From the NCBI GenBank assembly GCA_003427395.1, contig BFEA01000188.1, positions 1,696,592 through 1,727,940 of the forward strand: a DNA stretch of 31,349 bases, in the 5' to 3' direction. Both the position numbers and the translations under genes were made by a program. The DNA is from Chara braunii (taxonomy: Eukaryota > Streptophyta > Charophyceae > Charales > Characeae). This document shows positions 8,961-19,354 of this stretch, one piece after another; the stretch's first letter is position 1; each line of letters begins with the position of its first letter. The notes below the pieces were generated by a model. It was not told the DNA's origin. It searched no databases and saw only the letters and a list, made by a program, of their open reading frames with translations.

Positions 8961-10399
8961 GAAACGGGGAGCTCCTCGTGGTCGTCCACTATGATGGGTG
9001 GAGGGTGCTCGTATGGTCGTCCAGTGAAACACTCGGACGGTCTGCGATAAGGAAGCAGTAACAAGACATGGTAGACATCGTGCACACGAACCTGGTGTAG
9101 GTAGTCGGGCGACTTCACACGAAAGCTGATCGGGCTAGATGCCGTATCAGAACCGATGGCATGGAGAATGCGGCATGGGTCAAAGAAGCGACGCCGGAAC
9201 TTGCGAAGCGTGTCCGCTTCGAGCTGTAAGTGGAGGGCGTCGACAAGCACATCTTCACCGACTCTGAATGGATGATCCATCCGCGATCGGTTCGCACGTG
9301 CGGCCATGCAAGTCTGGGAAGTGGTTATGTGCTCATGCGCAGTCTGCATGATCGACGTTTTGTGTGCAACCCAATCATCCAGCACGGGACAACTCGTGTC
9401 GGGGTGCACATGTGACGGTCGAAGGAAGTCCGCTGGAATGCGAGGGTGATAGTCGAGGTCGCAATAGTAAGGCAACATCCTTGTGGCTGGCGAGACGGCG
9501 TGGTTGTACGCTATCTCCGCGTGGCCAAAATGGAGATCCCACTGTTGCTCGTCACAAACAATCTTTCATAGAATATCTCCGAGAGTCTTGTGGGCGACCT
9601 CGGTCTGACCATCAGTCTGGGGATGGTAAGACGAGGAGAAGCGGAGCTGGGTGTCGTACACCTCGTGGAGCCGTCGCCAAAATCGGCTAGTAAAGTGTGG
9701 GTTACAGTAAAATATGATGCTTCAAGTTAGGGGTAAGCCGTGGTCACGCACGACTCGGTCAAACACGATGTTGGCGACCTCACGTGCACTGATGGCATAG
9801 CGGCACAGAACAATGCGTGCGCTCTTCGTGAAGCGTTCGGTGACGACCAGGATAACATCATGACCGCGGGGGGTAGGAGGACGAAGAGGACCGATAAAGT
9901 CCATCGAGATGGACTGCAAACGATCCGCGGGGATAGAAAGAGGTTGGAGCAAACCATAAGGCAGGTGGTTTGCACCGTTCACCTCCTAATAGGTGGGACA
10001 CTCTATGACGTAGTCCAACACAAAGTCCTTGAGCTTTGTCCAGACGTACAGGCAGCTCACATGGGCCAACATCTTGTGGAAGCCCATACGACTGGAGACT
10101 GCTTGGTCATGGAACTCTGCTACTGCTCGGACACGTAGCTGTCAAGTGGAGGGAACGCAAATGCGGGGCTTTCTGGTGCCCTATGAACCGTGCCACTACA
10201 CAAGACCTTTGTCCCCAAAAGAGTAATTCGGGACGATCTTGCCACTCTAAAGAGTGGCATGGATGTCGTGATAGTCGGGACAGTGGCGGTACTGAGTGCG
10301 AAACTCGTCGGTCACCGACTGGTGGTCCTGGTGGACGGTGGTGACCGAGATGGCCGTGAGCTGGACTGTTCCAGATCATGGTCAGGGCGTCAAGATAAG
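8961..10399 (-). pseudogene. Chromovirus integrase (zinc-binding and catalytic core)
   Basis: The N-terminal zinc-binding region is read at about 9985-10120: an EFHDQ/GFHK His pair, then ECPTY followed by TAG, where the family has CPTCQ. The second Cys and the next Gln are therefore lost. The core follows with SISMDFIGPL (first catalytic Asp, about 9890-9920) and VVTERFTKSARI. The block that normally holds the second Asp (S-D-R-D) is not recognisable near 9720. HPQTDGQTEVAHKTL at about 9580-9630 carries the catalytic Glu. A TGA lies about ten codons later. The C-terminal part is open at 8930-9478. The enzyme would insert cDNA into the genome, but this copy cannot work. Confidence 0.8.
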
Positions 10400-11084
10400 G
10401 CATTTGCAACCTGATTGGTCTCACCCTTGATGTGCTCAGTGTTGAAACTAAACTCAGATAGGTCGCGCCACTAGCGAGTCTTTCGAGGAGTGAGCTTCGA
10501 CTTTGTCAAAAAAACCTGGGCAACAGAGTTATCCGTGCGCACCGTGAATGGTGCCCCATGCACGTAGTGACGCCATTGTCGAGTGACATAAACTATTGTG
10601 AGAACCTCACGTTCATCGGCAGTGTAGTTTATCTCGACGGGCAGGAGCTGACGAGAGTAGAAGACTATCGGACAATCACCTGAGCGAGACTCAAAAATGT
10701 CGTCCTCGGTGATGGTAGGAGAATAGTCAATAGAAGGCTCGTCAATAGCTGAACGAGTAGGCGTCAGGCGAGAAGCACTGGTAGGGGTAGAGGTGGGAAG
10801 TGAGGGATGCGAGGATGAGAGGAATTAGGAGAGGAAGCGAAAATCTGAGAAAGCACTCCTCCTACAACAAAATCGGGTAGGTGGAGAACCAGTGCACATG
10901 TCACCGCCTTCTTGAGGGCGCGGAAGGCGTCCTTGTGGAGAGGTATCCAAGTCCATAGCTGGCTCTTGCGAAGTAGGGTAGAGGTAAGGACGTGTGAGTA
11001 GGAGGTGTAAGCTCGAATGAACTTACTCTAATAACTCGCAAGTCCAAGAAAATTGCGAAGCTGCTTGACAGACCTGGGGTTAGG
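10400..11084 (-). pseudogene. Chromovirus RNase H region, heavily degraded
   Basis: Translated fragments on the minus strand match the RNase H1-like domain that follows Ty3/gypsy RT. EINYTADEREVL lies at about 10596-10632 (the family's NYT-x-x-E-R-E-x-L block with a catalytic Glu). EHIKGETNQVANA lies at about 10400-10440 (the end block G-x-x-N-x-x-A-D/N-A). The last position is Asn where many copies have the catalytic Asp. Stops and frame changes interrupt the region and no long ORF remains. Confidence 0.7.
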
Positions 11085-12210
11085 CTAGTCCGCGATAGCA
11101 GTGATCCTCGAGTCGTCCATGTGTAGACCCTGGTCAGACACGTAGTGTCCTAAGAAATTCACTTTGTGATGGGCAAAGCGACACTTGCTCAACTTGGTGT
11201 AGAAGCTATGTCTGCTCAAGCGGTCAAGGACGTCGTTGAGGTGTCGAAGATGCTCCGCAAGGGTACGACTGTAGATCAGGATATCGTCAAGGTAAACGAG
11301 AATGTATTGGTCCAGGATATCCCTAAAGATGTCATTCATCGCCGTCTGGAAGGTAGCGGGTGCGTTGGTGAGGCCAAATGGCATCACCCGTAAACTCATA
11401 GTGGTTAAAGTGCGATCGGAACGTTATCTTCAGTTGGTCCGCTGCAACGACGCGGATGTGATGGTAAGCGCTACGAAGATCAATCTTCGTAAAGAAGCGG
11501 TTGCCTGCTAAGCGGTTCAACAACTCGTCGGAACGAGGTATGGGGTAGCTGTTCTTAACTGTGTAGTGGTTAAGACCGCGATAATAATCAATGCAAAAAA
11601 TAAGAGTTTCATCCACTTTGTGAGCAAAGAGGACGGATGCACCCCATGGGGAGTTGCTGGGCTTAATAAAACCCAGTCTTAGAAGTTCCTCAAGTTGACG
11701 CCTGAGTTCCGTGGTGTCGGGGATTGAGAGTTTGTAGGGTGTCTCGTGGTGAACACGATAGTCAGACACAAGCTGGATGGAGTGCTCGACGTCGTGCATC
11801 AGTGGGATGCCGGCGTACGAGAACGACGATGGGAAAACATTGTAGTACTCTCGAATGAGGTCACAAACTGCGGGCTCCAGGTCAGTCGTATAGCGTGCGG
11901 GTTCCTCAGCGTCAACGTCGGTGCGCGATAACGGGGTGGACTTGACAGACAGTGGAGGGAGGGAAGTAGAGATGGGAATCATGGAGATAGAAGGAGGATC
12001 CGACTCGAGAGAGATGAGCTCGGCGTCGGGACAGGGTGGATCATAGTGCAAGAGATCCGTAACGTTCACCGTAAAGAAGGTGATGTCGTCCTGTCGGATG
12101 AAGTGAGCAAACTGCCGAGGCGAGGTGACGGTGATAGTAGGAGATAGTGTGGGCACGGAAGGCTCCGGGGGAGGAGGATAGGGGCGCGGTGTTGCAGTGG
12201 TACCTATAAA
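11085..12210 (-). pseudogene. Chromovirus reverse transcriptase
   Basis: Two overlapping minus-strand ORFs, 11332-12156 and 11085-11399, lie in different frames with a frameshift near 11390. The upper one holds the linker from protease, then LRLGFIKPSNSPWGASVLF, FCIDYYRGLN (with an extra Tyr in the usual DYRGLN), and FFTKIDLRSAYHHIRV (motif A, catalytic Asp). The lower one holds MPFGLTNAPATFQ (motif B) and YLDDILIYS (motif C, catalytic Asp pair), then LGHYVSDQGL. All catalytic Asp residues survive, but the frameshift separates motif A from motif C. This is the best-preserved part of the element and places it firmly in Ty3/gypsy. Confidence 0.9.
12149..12199. repeat. 51-bp duplicated coding segment, copy 1 (pro/RT linker)
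   Basis: This segment matches 15222-15272 at 47 of 51 positions and ends GGGGCGCGGTGTTGCAGTG. On the minus strand both encode the same Pro-rich phrase (ATPRPxPPPPxPSxPT). Confidence 0.85.
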
Positions 12211-12225
12211 AGGTACGTGATACGT

Positions 12226-12727
12226 CTATCCACACTTCGTTCTAAGAACGAAAGTGTTGGTCGCCCAATCGACCTCGGTGCTTCGGAACCGACGAGACCA
12301 CGGAGTACCGAGAATGAAATCGTACCCCTTCTCCATCACATCAAAATGTGCAGAGGAGCGGTGGTGACGAGACGCTGGGGGATGATCAGCCGTCTCGAGA
12401 GTGAGGAAGAGAAGGAGGTTGGTGACCGTCGTGATCGAAGAAGCGCTGGGTCTTGTCATCTCTTAGGGTGATGGAGATGGGAGTCGGAGACCTTGTTGTC
12501 GGTAAGCGTGTTTCCTTTACCACATGTGGGTGAATGAAGCCGCCCTGAGAACCGGAATCCCACAACGCTAAGTACACCCTTGTGGAGGTCCTGAGCCGTT
12601 TTGGAATGATCGGGAGGGTGCGATCTGGATCAGAGAGGATGGCGAGAAGGCGACGCAGTGCAACGACATGGAGGGTGAGTCCCTCCTGACGAGCCTGGAG
12701 CATGCTCAAGCCCAGAAGGGAGGACAC
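12226..12727 (-). pseudogene. Chromovirus aspartic protease
   Basis: ALWDSGSQGGFIHPHVV at about 12525-12580 carries the retropepsin D-S-G active-site triad. DFILGTPW at about 12295-12320 is the second conserved block (the I-L-G-x-x-W/F type). The two lie in different frames (12386-12727 and 12226-12459), joined by a frameshift near 12440. The enzyme would process the Gag-Pol polyprotein. Confidence 0.8.
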
Positions 12728-12999
12728 AACATCCTCGCAAGTCGCAAACTGTTCGCTGCAACGGGCTGATCAAATGGATCGACGCATCGGTAATCGTGGA
12801 GAGGTAGGAGAGGAGACGGTATTGCGAAAGAGGGCTGAGTCCACTCTGTCGGGTCCTGCGAGGCCTCAACTCCAGTAGTAAGAGGGGAAAACCATGACGG
12901 AGAGGTCGGGAAGCGACTATTGAGGAGGGCGCAGGTGTACACTGCACCGTGGCTAGGAGGCGCCACGGGGATGCCAGGCGGGGGGGGGGGACTGAGCAC

Positions 13000-15316
13000 G
13001 ACGCTGGCGATAAAGCTCAGCGTAGTGGCGGTCGAGGGTGGCGGTGTAAGGGCTCCTCGAGGAGGTATGACCGTCCTGGCGGCAGCGCAAACACCCACGC
13101 CGACCCAAAATGGCCACGCGCTCCTCAGTGGAAAGGACACCGTAAGGAGGAACGAAGCCCTAAAGGAGGTCCTGCGGAGGGACCTCAGGGGGCAACACAA
13201 CATCGTGACCAAAGCGGCTGCGTGCCCGAGAGATGGTGGAAAGGGCGAGCTAGAGGCGCTCGACTATAGGGAGGATAAAGTCCTCCAGGTGATAGTGGAC
13301 GACCTCGTAGAGATTGAGGTCGTCGCTATGGTCACCCTCAGTCGACAACGGGGCAACAATGTCCTGCTCACCATACTTAAGCGCGTTGAAGCGGCGCGAG
13401 AAGTGGCGGCCCTGCCGCACGGAACGGCGGGGGCGACCGTGGAAAGGGGAATGGCGCTGGGAAGTATCGCGAGAGGAGGGAGTGTAACTCGTACGCTGAG
13501 GCTGGGAGGAGGAAGCGGGGTGAAGACAGGCCCGCACCCGCTGATGGGCCCTGGAGGCCTCATAGGCCTACGGGGCCGATGTGAAGTCATACCGCCATAA
13601 CTCGAAGCGGTACTAAAGGGAAAGGCTGGCCAAGAAGCGATCCATGAGGGCAGCCTCAGGGAGAAACACCACACTGCAAATGAGGTGGGCGTTCTGAAAA
13701 ACCTGGATGTGGCGATCCAGGCCGGCAGCGCCACCAGAGTCAGACCAATGTGTACTGACGACACGCTCGAAGGCGTCGGTCGCGTCGTGTCGGACTTCGA
13801 AGCGATCCTCGAGGAACGCCTGGAAATCCACGAAGGTCGGGGTCCAACCCTCACGAAGGGAGTAAGTGTCAAAATCCTCCCAGGCGGCGGAAGGATCGCC
13901 ACGCAGGCGCGTCGAGAGGTGTGCCACCCACTGGTCAGGTGGGACGGCTATGAGCGGGAGTGTGCGGGTGCCAGACTGCATCCACCGAGACACGTATATT
14001 CCTGTACCGTCATACGAGGCAATGTCCGTCAAGCGGACGAGCGGTGCGCCACCGTTATGGCCGCGAGGAGATCGAGGAGCAGAGGCTTGCGCTATTGTCG
14101 AGTAGGTCGGCGCAGGTCCTGGAAAAGGGGGCGCAAGTGACTGTACGCTTGGGCCACATAGTGGAGCGGCGGGGGGGGACAATGGCAGGCTGTGCGGGAG
14201 CTGTGGTAGAAGAGGTCGCAACAACTGATGGAGTAGGAAGGAGATAGGATGGGGGAGGAGGGGGTGCAGGGCGAGGGAAGCGAGTCTGCATGGATGGAAG
14301 AGTAGAGGAAGGAGGAGGTGCTCCCAAAGGCGCGGCCACCTATGAGGGTAGGGGAGGTTGGAGGTGTAAGAGGGCGACGTCGGCCCGGGTTTGGGCAAGA
14401 TCGGTCTCAAGACGTCGGATGTAGGTCGAGAGAGGAGTGGTAGGAGGAGGAGTGGGGGAAGTAGACGCACGAGCGGCGTGGGGCATCCCACAAGGGGGAG
14501 AGACTGATGGCGATGCAGTCGTGCGAAGGGGAGGGAGCAGCAGGGCACCCGGAAAAGATGAGACTGCGGCAGAGGGTTGTGGTCCCGTGACCATAGTGAT
14601 CAGAGTCTGGGCGGGTGCGGCCGTAGAATGAGGAGAGGCCTGGCCCGTGGCGACCGTCGCGCTAGGAGCGTGGACGGTCACCAGAATGGTCGGGTCGAAG
14701 GCAACGGAGGAGGAAGCTCCGCCGTGGCCACCACTTCGGTGGACTGGGGACCCAGACTGGGAGCCAGGAGAAGAGAGAGGGTTAGGAGAGGAAGAACGAA
14801 CAATGTCCTGGAGTTGCCGCATGCCAGCAACAAGAGTTGCCACTTGCGCCTGTAAGGGCGCAAGGGTCGCTAGTTGTGCCTGGATGGGTGCGGGGAAAGA
14901 GGTGAGGAGAGTGTGCAAATCCCCCTGGGGATGATGGACCTGGTCCACAGGCACGAGTGTGGAGCCCCGTGCCTAGGTCGTCGTCGCGTCTGCAGCTTGT
15001 CACACACCATCGGCCATGGGGAGGTGACGGGCGGGACCGGAGGGGGCCGGAGGAGGTCCGCGTGAGCGGAGGGCGTAGAGGGGGTCTGCGGTAGAAAGCG
15101 GCGGGCGGCGCTAGCGAGTCAAGTGTGGGCGTCGTCAAAGGGGGAGGGGTGGTTCGGGTCCAGGGTACCCGAATGGGAAGGGGAAGTGGGGAGAAGGGGT
15201 GATGGGAGAGGGAAGAAAGGCGTGGGCATAGAAGGCTTCGGGGGAGGAGGATCGGGGCGCGGTGTTGCAGTGCTCTTTGACGGAGCAGAAATGTACCACA
15301 GAGAAATCAGAACCAA
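13000..15316 (-). pseudogene. Chromovirus gag (capsid/nucleocapsid), frameshifted
   Basis: The capsid-like core is read at 13613-14100: LTDIASYDGTG, WVAHLSTRLRGDPSAAWEDF, VDFQAFLEDRFEVR. This matches the retrotransposon Gag domain (small-volume capsid with a W-x-x-F block). The upstream part (14340-14954) is Pro/Ser/Ala-rich with a short coiled-coil-like LETDLAQTRADVALL. The downstream part (13250-13537) is basic (RRSVRQGRHFSRRFN). At about 13075-13110 CLRCRQDGHTSS resembles a CCHC zinc knuckle whose last Cys is missing. Stops at 13613 and frame changes near 14340 break it. Confidence 0.75.
15222..15272. repeat. 51-bp duplicated coding segment, copy 2 (gag N-terminus)
   Basis: Direct repeat of 12149-12199, about 3 kb away, in the same orientation and same coding phase of the element. 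Confidence 0.85.
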
Positions 15317-16945
15317 ATAAGAACCAATAAACTAAGTAAAGGAATGGAAAAATTTCCGGACGGATCAAAAATTTTCGGCAACACTTCGCCTCCGTAGAGG
15401 AGCAAGAATGCATCGCCGAGAAAAAAAGAGAGAAGAACAATACTATGTACACCAAGATAAGCAAGGAAAGAGATGGCATCTGAAAGAGAGCAAGAAATTA
15501 ACTAACTACACCAATGAAGAGAAAGGGGGAAAGAAGGAAAGGGGATGGTGGAGAGAGATCAAGAGGCAAAGAGAAAAGAGGATGAAAAGAAAAAAAAATA
15601 AATGAATAAAATAGAGTAAAATAGTGGATGGTGGGAGAGGAGAAGATGAAGAGGGAAGGGAAAGAAGAGATGGGGAGAGAGAAGAGAAGTAGAGAAGAAG
15701 TAAGGTAGAGAAAGGGAACAAAGGAAAGTGATAAAGTATGTGGGGGACTGAAGTTGGGAGAGGAAGAGTGGTGGAAGAAAAGGTGGGGAGGGGAACGTAG
15801 AAAGAGGAGGGGAAAGAGGCAGTGGAAGGTGGGGGGGAAGAAGGGGTTGAAGAGTGAAATGAGAAGGAGAGAAGGATAAAGTTGAGAAAGGTGGGGAGAG
15901 GGGTATGATTAGTGAGGGTGATTAGAGAGGAGTGAGTGAGGTAGAAGAGGAAGAAGTAGAGGGGGTGAGTAAGAGGAGAGAGAAGAGGTAGGGAAAGTGG
16001 ATTAGTAGTGAGAGGGAAGAGGGAGGTGATACCTAACCCTTAGTGCCTCCAAGGGCACAAGGTATACCAAGACCAGGAGGCTCTTGGCCTTCGCTGCAGC
16101 GAGCCAGTTGGAGGAGGGAGGGGTCTGAGATCTTGATCAGCCCCTAGCAGCGGTACTGCAGATCCAGAGTGTGTTGTGTGAGCAGACCCTCACCAGTGTA
16201 GAGCAGCCCCCTGATCAGGGGGGGTCTTCAAGCCGTGAAGAGGACTAGCCACCTGGCCAGCTTGCCAAAGTCCTCGGGAGCCGTGCAGCCCTGCTGTGGC
16301 ACCGCTCCTATGCTTGCCATGTCACGGCTGCCGGGGCCGAAAACTCACCCTACCTCTGGCTCGACACGAACTTGGGCTACGTCGCCACGTGGGGGGGGGG
16401 GCGGGTTCAGTTGGTTCAATCCTCGAACCCCCAAGGATCGCTTCCACAACGGATCCTACCCCCACCGAAACCTGGGCGGGGGGGGGCAAATATTTCACTT
16501 CCATCGGTTTCGGCCGTCGGCGCCACTTGGAGCAGTGGTTATCACGCCGCCCCGTACTGTCTGCCTTTGCCGCCTGCCCGGGTTCAAACGCCGCCCGCCG
16601 CAAAATGTGTGATTGCCCTCACGCAAAATTTCCCCGCTGGCGAAATCCGACGGCGCCGCCAGTAGGACTGGCATGGATCTTGAAAACGAAAAGTGCTTCG
16701 GCCCTTTTGCACACGCAGACAAACAAAACGGTCTGCATTTGGTACTTCCCCCCGCAATGATGGCAGCCGACCGTCTTTGCACCTGCGAGATGCTGCTTCC
16801 TTTTTCGCCTGTTGCAACTCTGTAGCGTCTGTAATAATGGTGGGCGTGTCTTCTACAGTACTTTCCCGAAGGGAAAAGTACAGCGCCGTCTGCTACAGGA
16901 CAGCGGGATCACCAGGGTAGGTGGGCGGGATCGAGGATCGATCCC
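15317..16945 (-). other. Probable 5' leader of the chromovirus; purine-rich on the plus strand
   Basis: There is no supportable ORF. From about 15420 to 16020 the plus strand is almost pure G/A (GGGAGAGAAGAGAAG type), giving a long polypurine/polypyrimidine tract. From 16020 to 16945 the composition becomes GC-rich with G-runs (16391-16400, 16478-16485). If the LTR at 16959-17267 belongs to the gag-pol below, this is an unusually long untranslated leader. Otherwise it is a separate nested fragment. Confidence 0.45.
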
Positions 16946-16958
16946 GCTTTGATACCAA
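16946..16958 (-). promoter_or_regulatory. Primer-binding site, initiator tRNA-Met type
   Basis: On the minus strand TTGGTATCAAAGC starts directly after the LTR end (…GGTCCGCCACA). It matches the plant tRNA-iMet PBS consensus TGGTATCAGAGC at 11 of 12 positions. It fixes the LTR's orientation and identifies it as a 5' LTR. Confidence 0.8.
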
Positions 16959-17267
16959 TGTGGCGGACCCACCGGTTGTGGTGCTCTGCCTGGGATAGAG
17001 ATGGAGATGGAGGATGAAGGTGGAGCAAGATGACACAGCGCAGCTCCCAAGCAAGACTCCAACGCACGTACTCCAAACTGTGCGAATGTAGAATAATCCC
17101 AAGTGCAGACTCTGGTTGGGTTATACCCCAGCGGACTGACTGAACTGGACTGAACTGGCTGGTACCGACAGAGATACCGACCTGGACTGGACTACCCCGA
17201 ATACAACACAGGCCTATGAGAATAGGCCAAGGGGCTGGTCTCATAGGCCAACCAGAGGTCCGCTACA
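16959..17267 (-). mobile_element. Complete 309-bp LTR
   Basis: It is bounded by TGTGGCGGACC at 16959 and GGTCCGCTACA ending at 17267, imperfect 11-bp terminal inverted repeats with TG...CA ends. The PBS is adjacent on the inner side, and the outer half is homologous to 1-186. The tract 17211-17249 can form alternative hairpins: GGCCTATGAGA with TCTCATAGGCC, or GGCCTAT with ATAGGCC closing GAGA. The left copy keeps these pairings with changed bases. Confidence 0.85.
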
Positions 17268-17782
17268 ATGACTGCATATAAAAACTTTCATACGTGGGTT
17301 AGTAGCTCGGCAGGGATACACCCCTAAGCATGGTGACAACCCCTAAGGAATGTAAGGTGTGCCTCGCGGGAACCTATCCTGTTGTAAGGGACCGCGGGAA
17401 GTACAACTCCCGCACCCGGTTAGAGCAGCGAAGAGACGGCGAGACCACGTCCATCTCGGTGGTTGGCAGGACTATTTGTGCATTGTCTTCAAGTTTTCTC
17501 TCATTTTGTTTTGTTTAGCTCCTGCGTGACATGGTCGGGAAGACTTTTTTTTGCAAATTTCAAAAAAGTCGGAGCCGATGCGCTCGACATCGGGATTGTG
17601 CATCATTTATAAAAATCCAGAGACCTAAATCAACTAAAATAAAAGTTCTTCACTCTCAACAACATTTGAATGTCTGTGAAGAAGTCTATTCTCTATCATA
17701 TCAACACAAAACAATCTTAAAGTTATGTCACTAGGGAAGGAAGACTAATTAAAATCAACGACTCTACAACAACAAATACCTA
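17268..17782. other. No recognisable gene
   Basis: A 62-codon plus-strand ORF at 17330-17518 starts with a good-looking sequence (CKVC pair), but it has no further support and ends at TAG. I do not call it a gene. Confidence 0.4.
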
Positions 17783-18270
17783 GATGAAATAGACATCCGA
17801 TCCTTAAAAGTCATCAAAGTCACTACTAAAGGGGGGGGGGAAAGAAAAAAAAAGTGATCTACTAATGTCATGGTAGTCATGCATTCATCTCCCTAATGAT
17901 TAGCTTGGTATTCCTTTTGCTTCCTTACAATTAACCCTGGCACCCTCGATCCATATTTCCAATTTTGCACCCACCAACACTACTCAATGTGGTAAGACTC
18001 ATAACCTATCATGCCAAGCGTCATTTATCTGGATGAAATAAACATGAGATCCAATAAAAATCATCAAATTCACTACTAAAGCAAAGAAAAAAAGAAAAAA
18101 AAACGATCCTCTAATGTTATGCATTCATCTCCTTAATGATTATCTCGGTTTTCCTTTTGCTTCCTCACAATTGATCTTGGCACCCTCCATCCATATTTGT
18201 TATTTTGCACCCACCAACAGTAGTCAATGTGGTAGGACTCATAACCTATCGTGTCAACCGTCATTTATCT
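17783..18270. repeat. Tandem duplication, unit about 240-249 bp
   Basis: Copies at about 17783-18030 and 18032-18270 share GATGAAATA(G/A)ACAT, TGCATTCATCTCC(C/T)TAATG, TTTTGCACCCACCAACA and CGTCATTTATCT, in the same order. Small indels affect the poly-G/poly-A segment in the first copy. Confidence 0.9.
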
Positions 18271-18465
18271 ACTCACATAATTATATGGCATTCTATCTAT
18301 ATGTTATATCTTGCAACCTCAACCACCAATCAACATGGTTGGAGGCATGATATGTCAAGCTTCAATAGCATAAGACACAGTAAATGGCCTTGAGATCCGA
18401 ACATGCACCACCACACCGGAACACAGAGAATGGGAAGAAGGAGATAGAAGATAAGGAAGATAGAG

Positions 18466-18486
18466 GAAGAGAGAGAGAGAGAGAAA
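18466..18486. repeat. (GA)n microsatellite beside the Penelope-like element
   Basis: A short GA run lies about 95 nt beyond the hammerhead-like motif. Permuted Penelope-like elements are known to favour microsatellite insertion sites, so this could mark the 3' insertion edge (inference). Confidence 0.5.
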
Positions 18487-18569
18487 AGCAAACCAAACCA
18501 AGGAGTAAACGAGTGTCCCGAACGCGACTTGTTATAACGAAAGAATGGACATGAGGCACAGATTCGGAC

Positions 18570-18645
18570 AAAAAATCATCCGACCGGCGTTAAGACCCGA
18601 CCGGTTTCGCCTGGCCGCCAACCAGGACTCATCAGGGGTTTAAGT
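18570..18645 (-). ncRNA. Hammerhead-ribozyme-like motif
   Basis: On the minus strand all core elements occur in the right order. CUGAUGA is at 18635-18629. Helix II is GUCCUGG/CCAGGC (18628-18609), six pairs with one bulged U and a 7-nt loop. GAAA is at 18608-18605. Helix III is CCGG (18604-18601) with CCGG (18587-18584), extended by the A-U pair. The GUC cleavage triplet puts the predicted cut between 18582 and 18581. Helix I is the weak part: two G-C pairs beside the core, then mismatches, possibly resuming as AAA/UUU and GAC/GUC after internal loops. The cyclic order fits a type I hammerhead, as found in canonical PLEs and retrozymes. Activity is unproven. Confidence 0.55.
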
Positions 18646-18824
18646 CACTTGGAGGACACTAACCTAAGACCTACTTATATACGACCAGACCCTGAGAAAA
18701 CAACCGACCGCGCTCTGCACAAAGCAAGCGTCATCCGAACACTAGCCACGATCCGAAATTTTTAACGATCCTTCAACAGTTCGAACCTTCGTAAAAAAGG
18801 AAAAAAGGGAACACTAAAAAGAAA

Positions 18825-19190
18825 ACAGGTCAACGGTACGAACCCCGAGAACACCCTAAAAAAGAACTACGTAGAGCATGAAAAAATAGAGTCCACCACA
18901 GTACCATGCGAGTCCGGCCACAGAGAGAACCAAGTACCAAAAAGGACCCCACAGGTCAACGGTACGAGCCCCGAGAATCGTCAACATCAGTAACCTAAGG
19001 GAAAAGGAGAAGAATAAAAAGGACACAGGTCATCGGTACGAACCCCGAGAACACCCTAAAAAAAGAACTACATAGATCATAAAAAAACAGAGTCTACAGC
19101 AGTACCCTGTGAGTCCGGTCACAAAAAGGACCAGAAAGGACCCCACAGAGGATCGAGGATTGTCAACAACAGCAACCTAAAGGACTATGA
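18825..19190. repeat. About 200-bp tandem repeat in the PLE 3' region (two units)
   Basis: Unit 1 (18825-19024) and unit 2 (19025-about 19190) both begin ACAGGTCA(A/T)CGGTACGA and then share CCCCGAGAACACCCTAAAAA, GAGTCCGG(C/T)CACA and AGGACCCCACAG. Inside unit 1 the opening phrase recurs at about 18951. PLEs often carry tandem or pseudo-LTR structures. Confidence 0.85.
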
Positions 19191-19354
19191 AGGACCGAAT
19201 AGACCTTTACGCATAGAAAACCCAAAGTTGCCAAGACAAAATAACCGAACCAGCTACGCATTCCTACGATCGAAGCACAGAACCACATTCAACACAGGCG
19301 AGTAAAAAGACAAATCTACCATAGCCAACAGATGTCTTCACCAACCCTTCATCA

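Larger units (their letters stand above)
8661..17267 (-). mobile_element. Ty3/gypsy chromovirus, degenerate, with 5' LTR and primer-binding site
   Basis: Read on the minus strand the order is LTR (16959-17267), primer-binding site (16946-16958), leader, gag, protease, RT, RNase H, integrase and chromodomain, ending at TAG 8661-8663. That is the order of Ty3/gypsy chromoviruses. Many frameshifts and stops make it non-functional. The link between the LTR/PBS and the coding part is inferred from orientation and distance; the roughly 1.6-kb leader is long for the family. The 3' LTR is not recognisable below 8661, so it is either lost or too diverged. Confidence 0.75.

Noticed and set aside
12920-14247. 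Plus-strand ORFs of up to 226 codons opposite gag
   Set aside because: They are shadows of the minus-strand gag coding region; the gag motifs lie on the minus strand.
16235-16825. Overlapping plus- and minus-strand ORFs of 70-154 codons in the GC-rich stretch
   Set aside because: They overlap in several frames, contain G-run artefacts, and lack motifs; they are expected by chance at this GC content.
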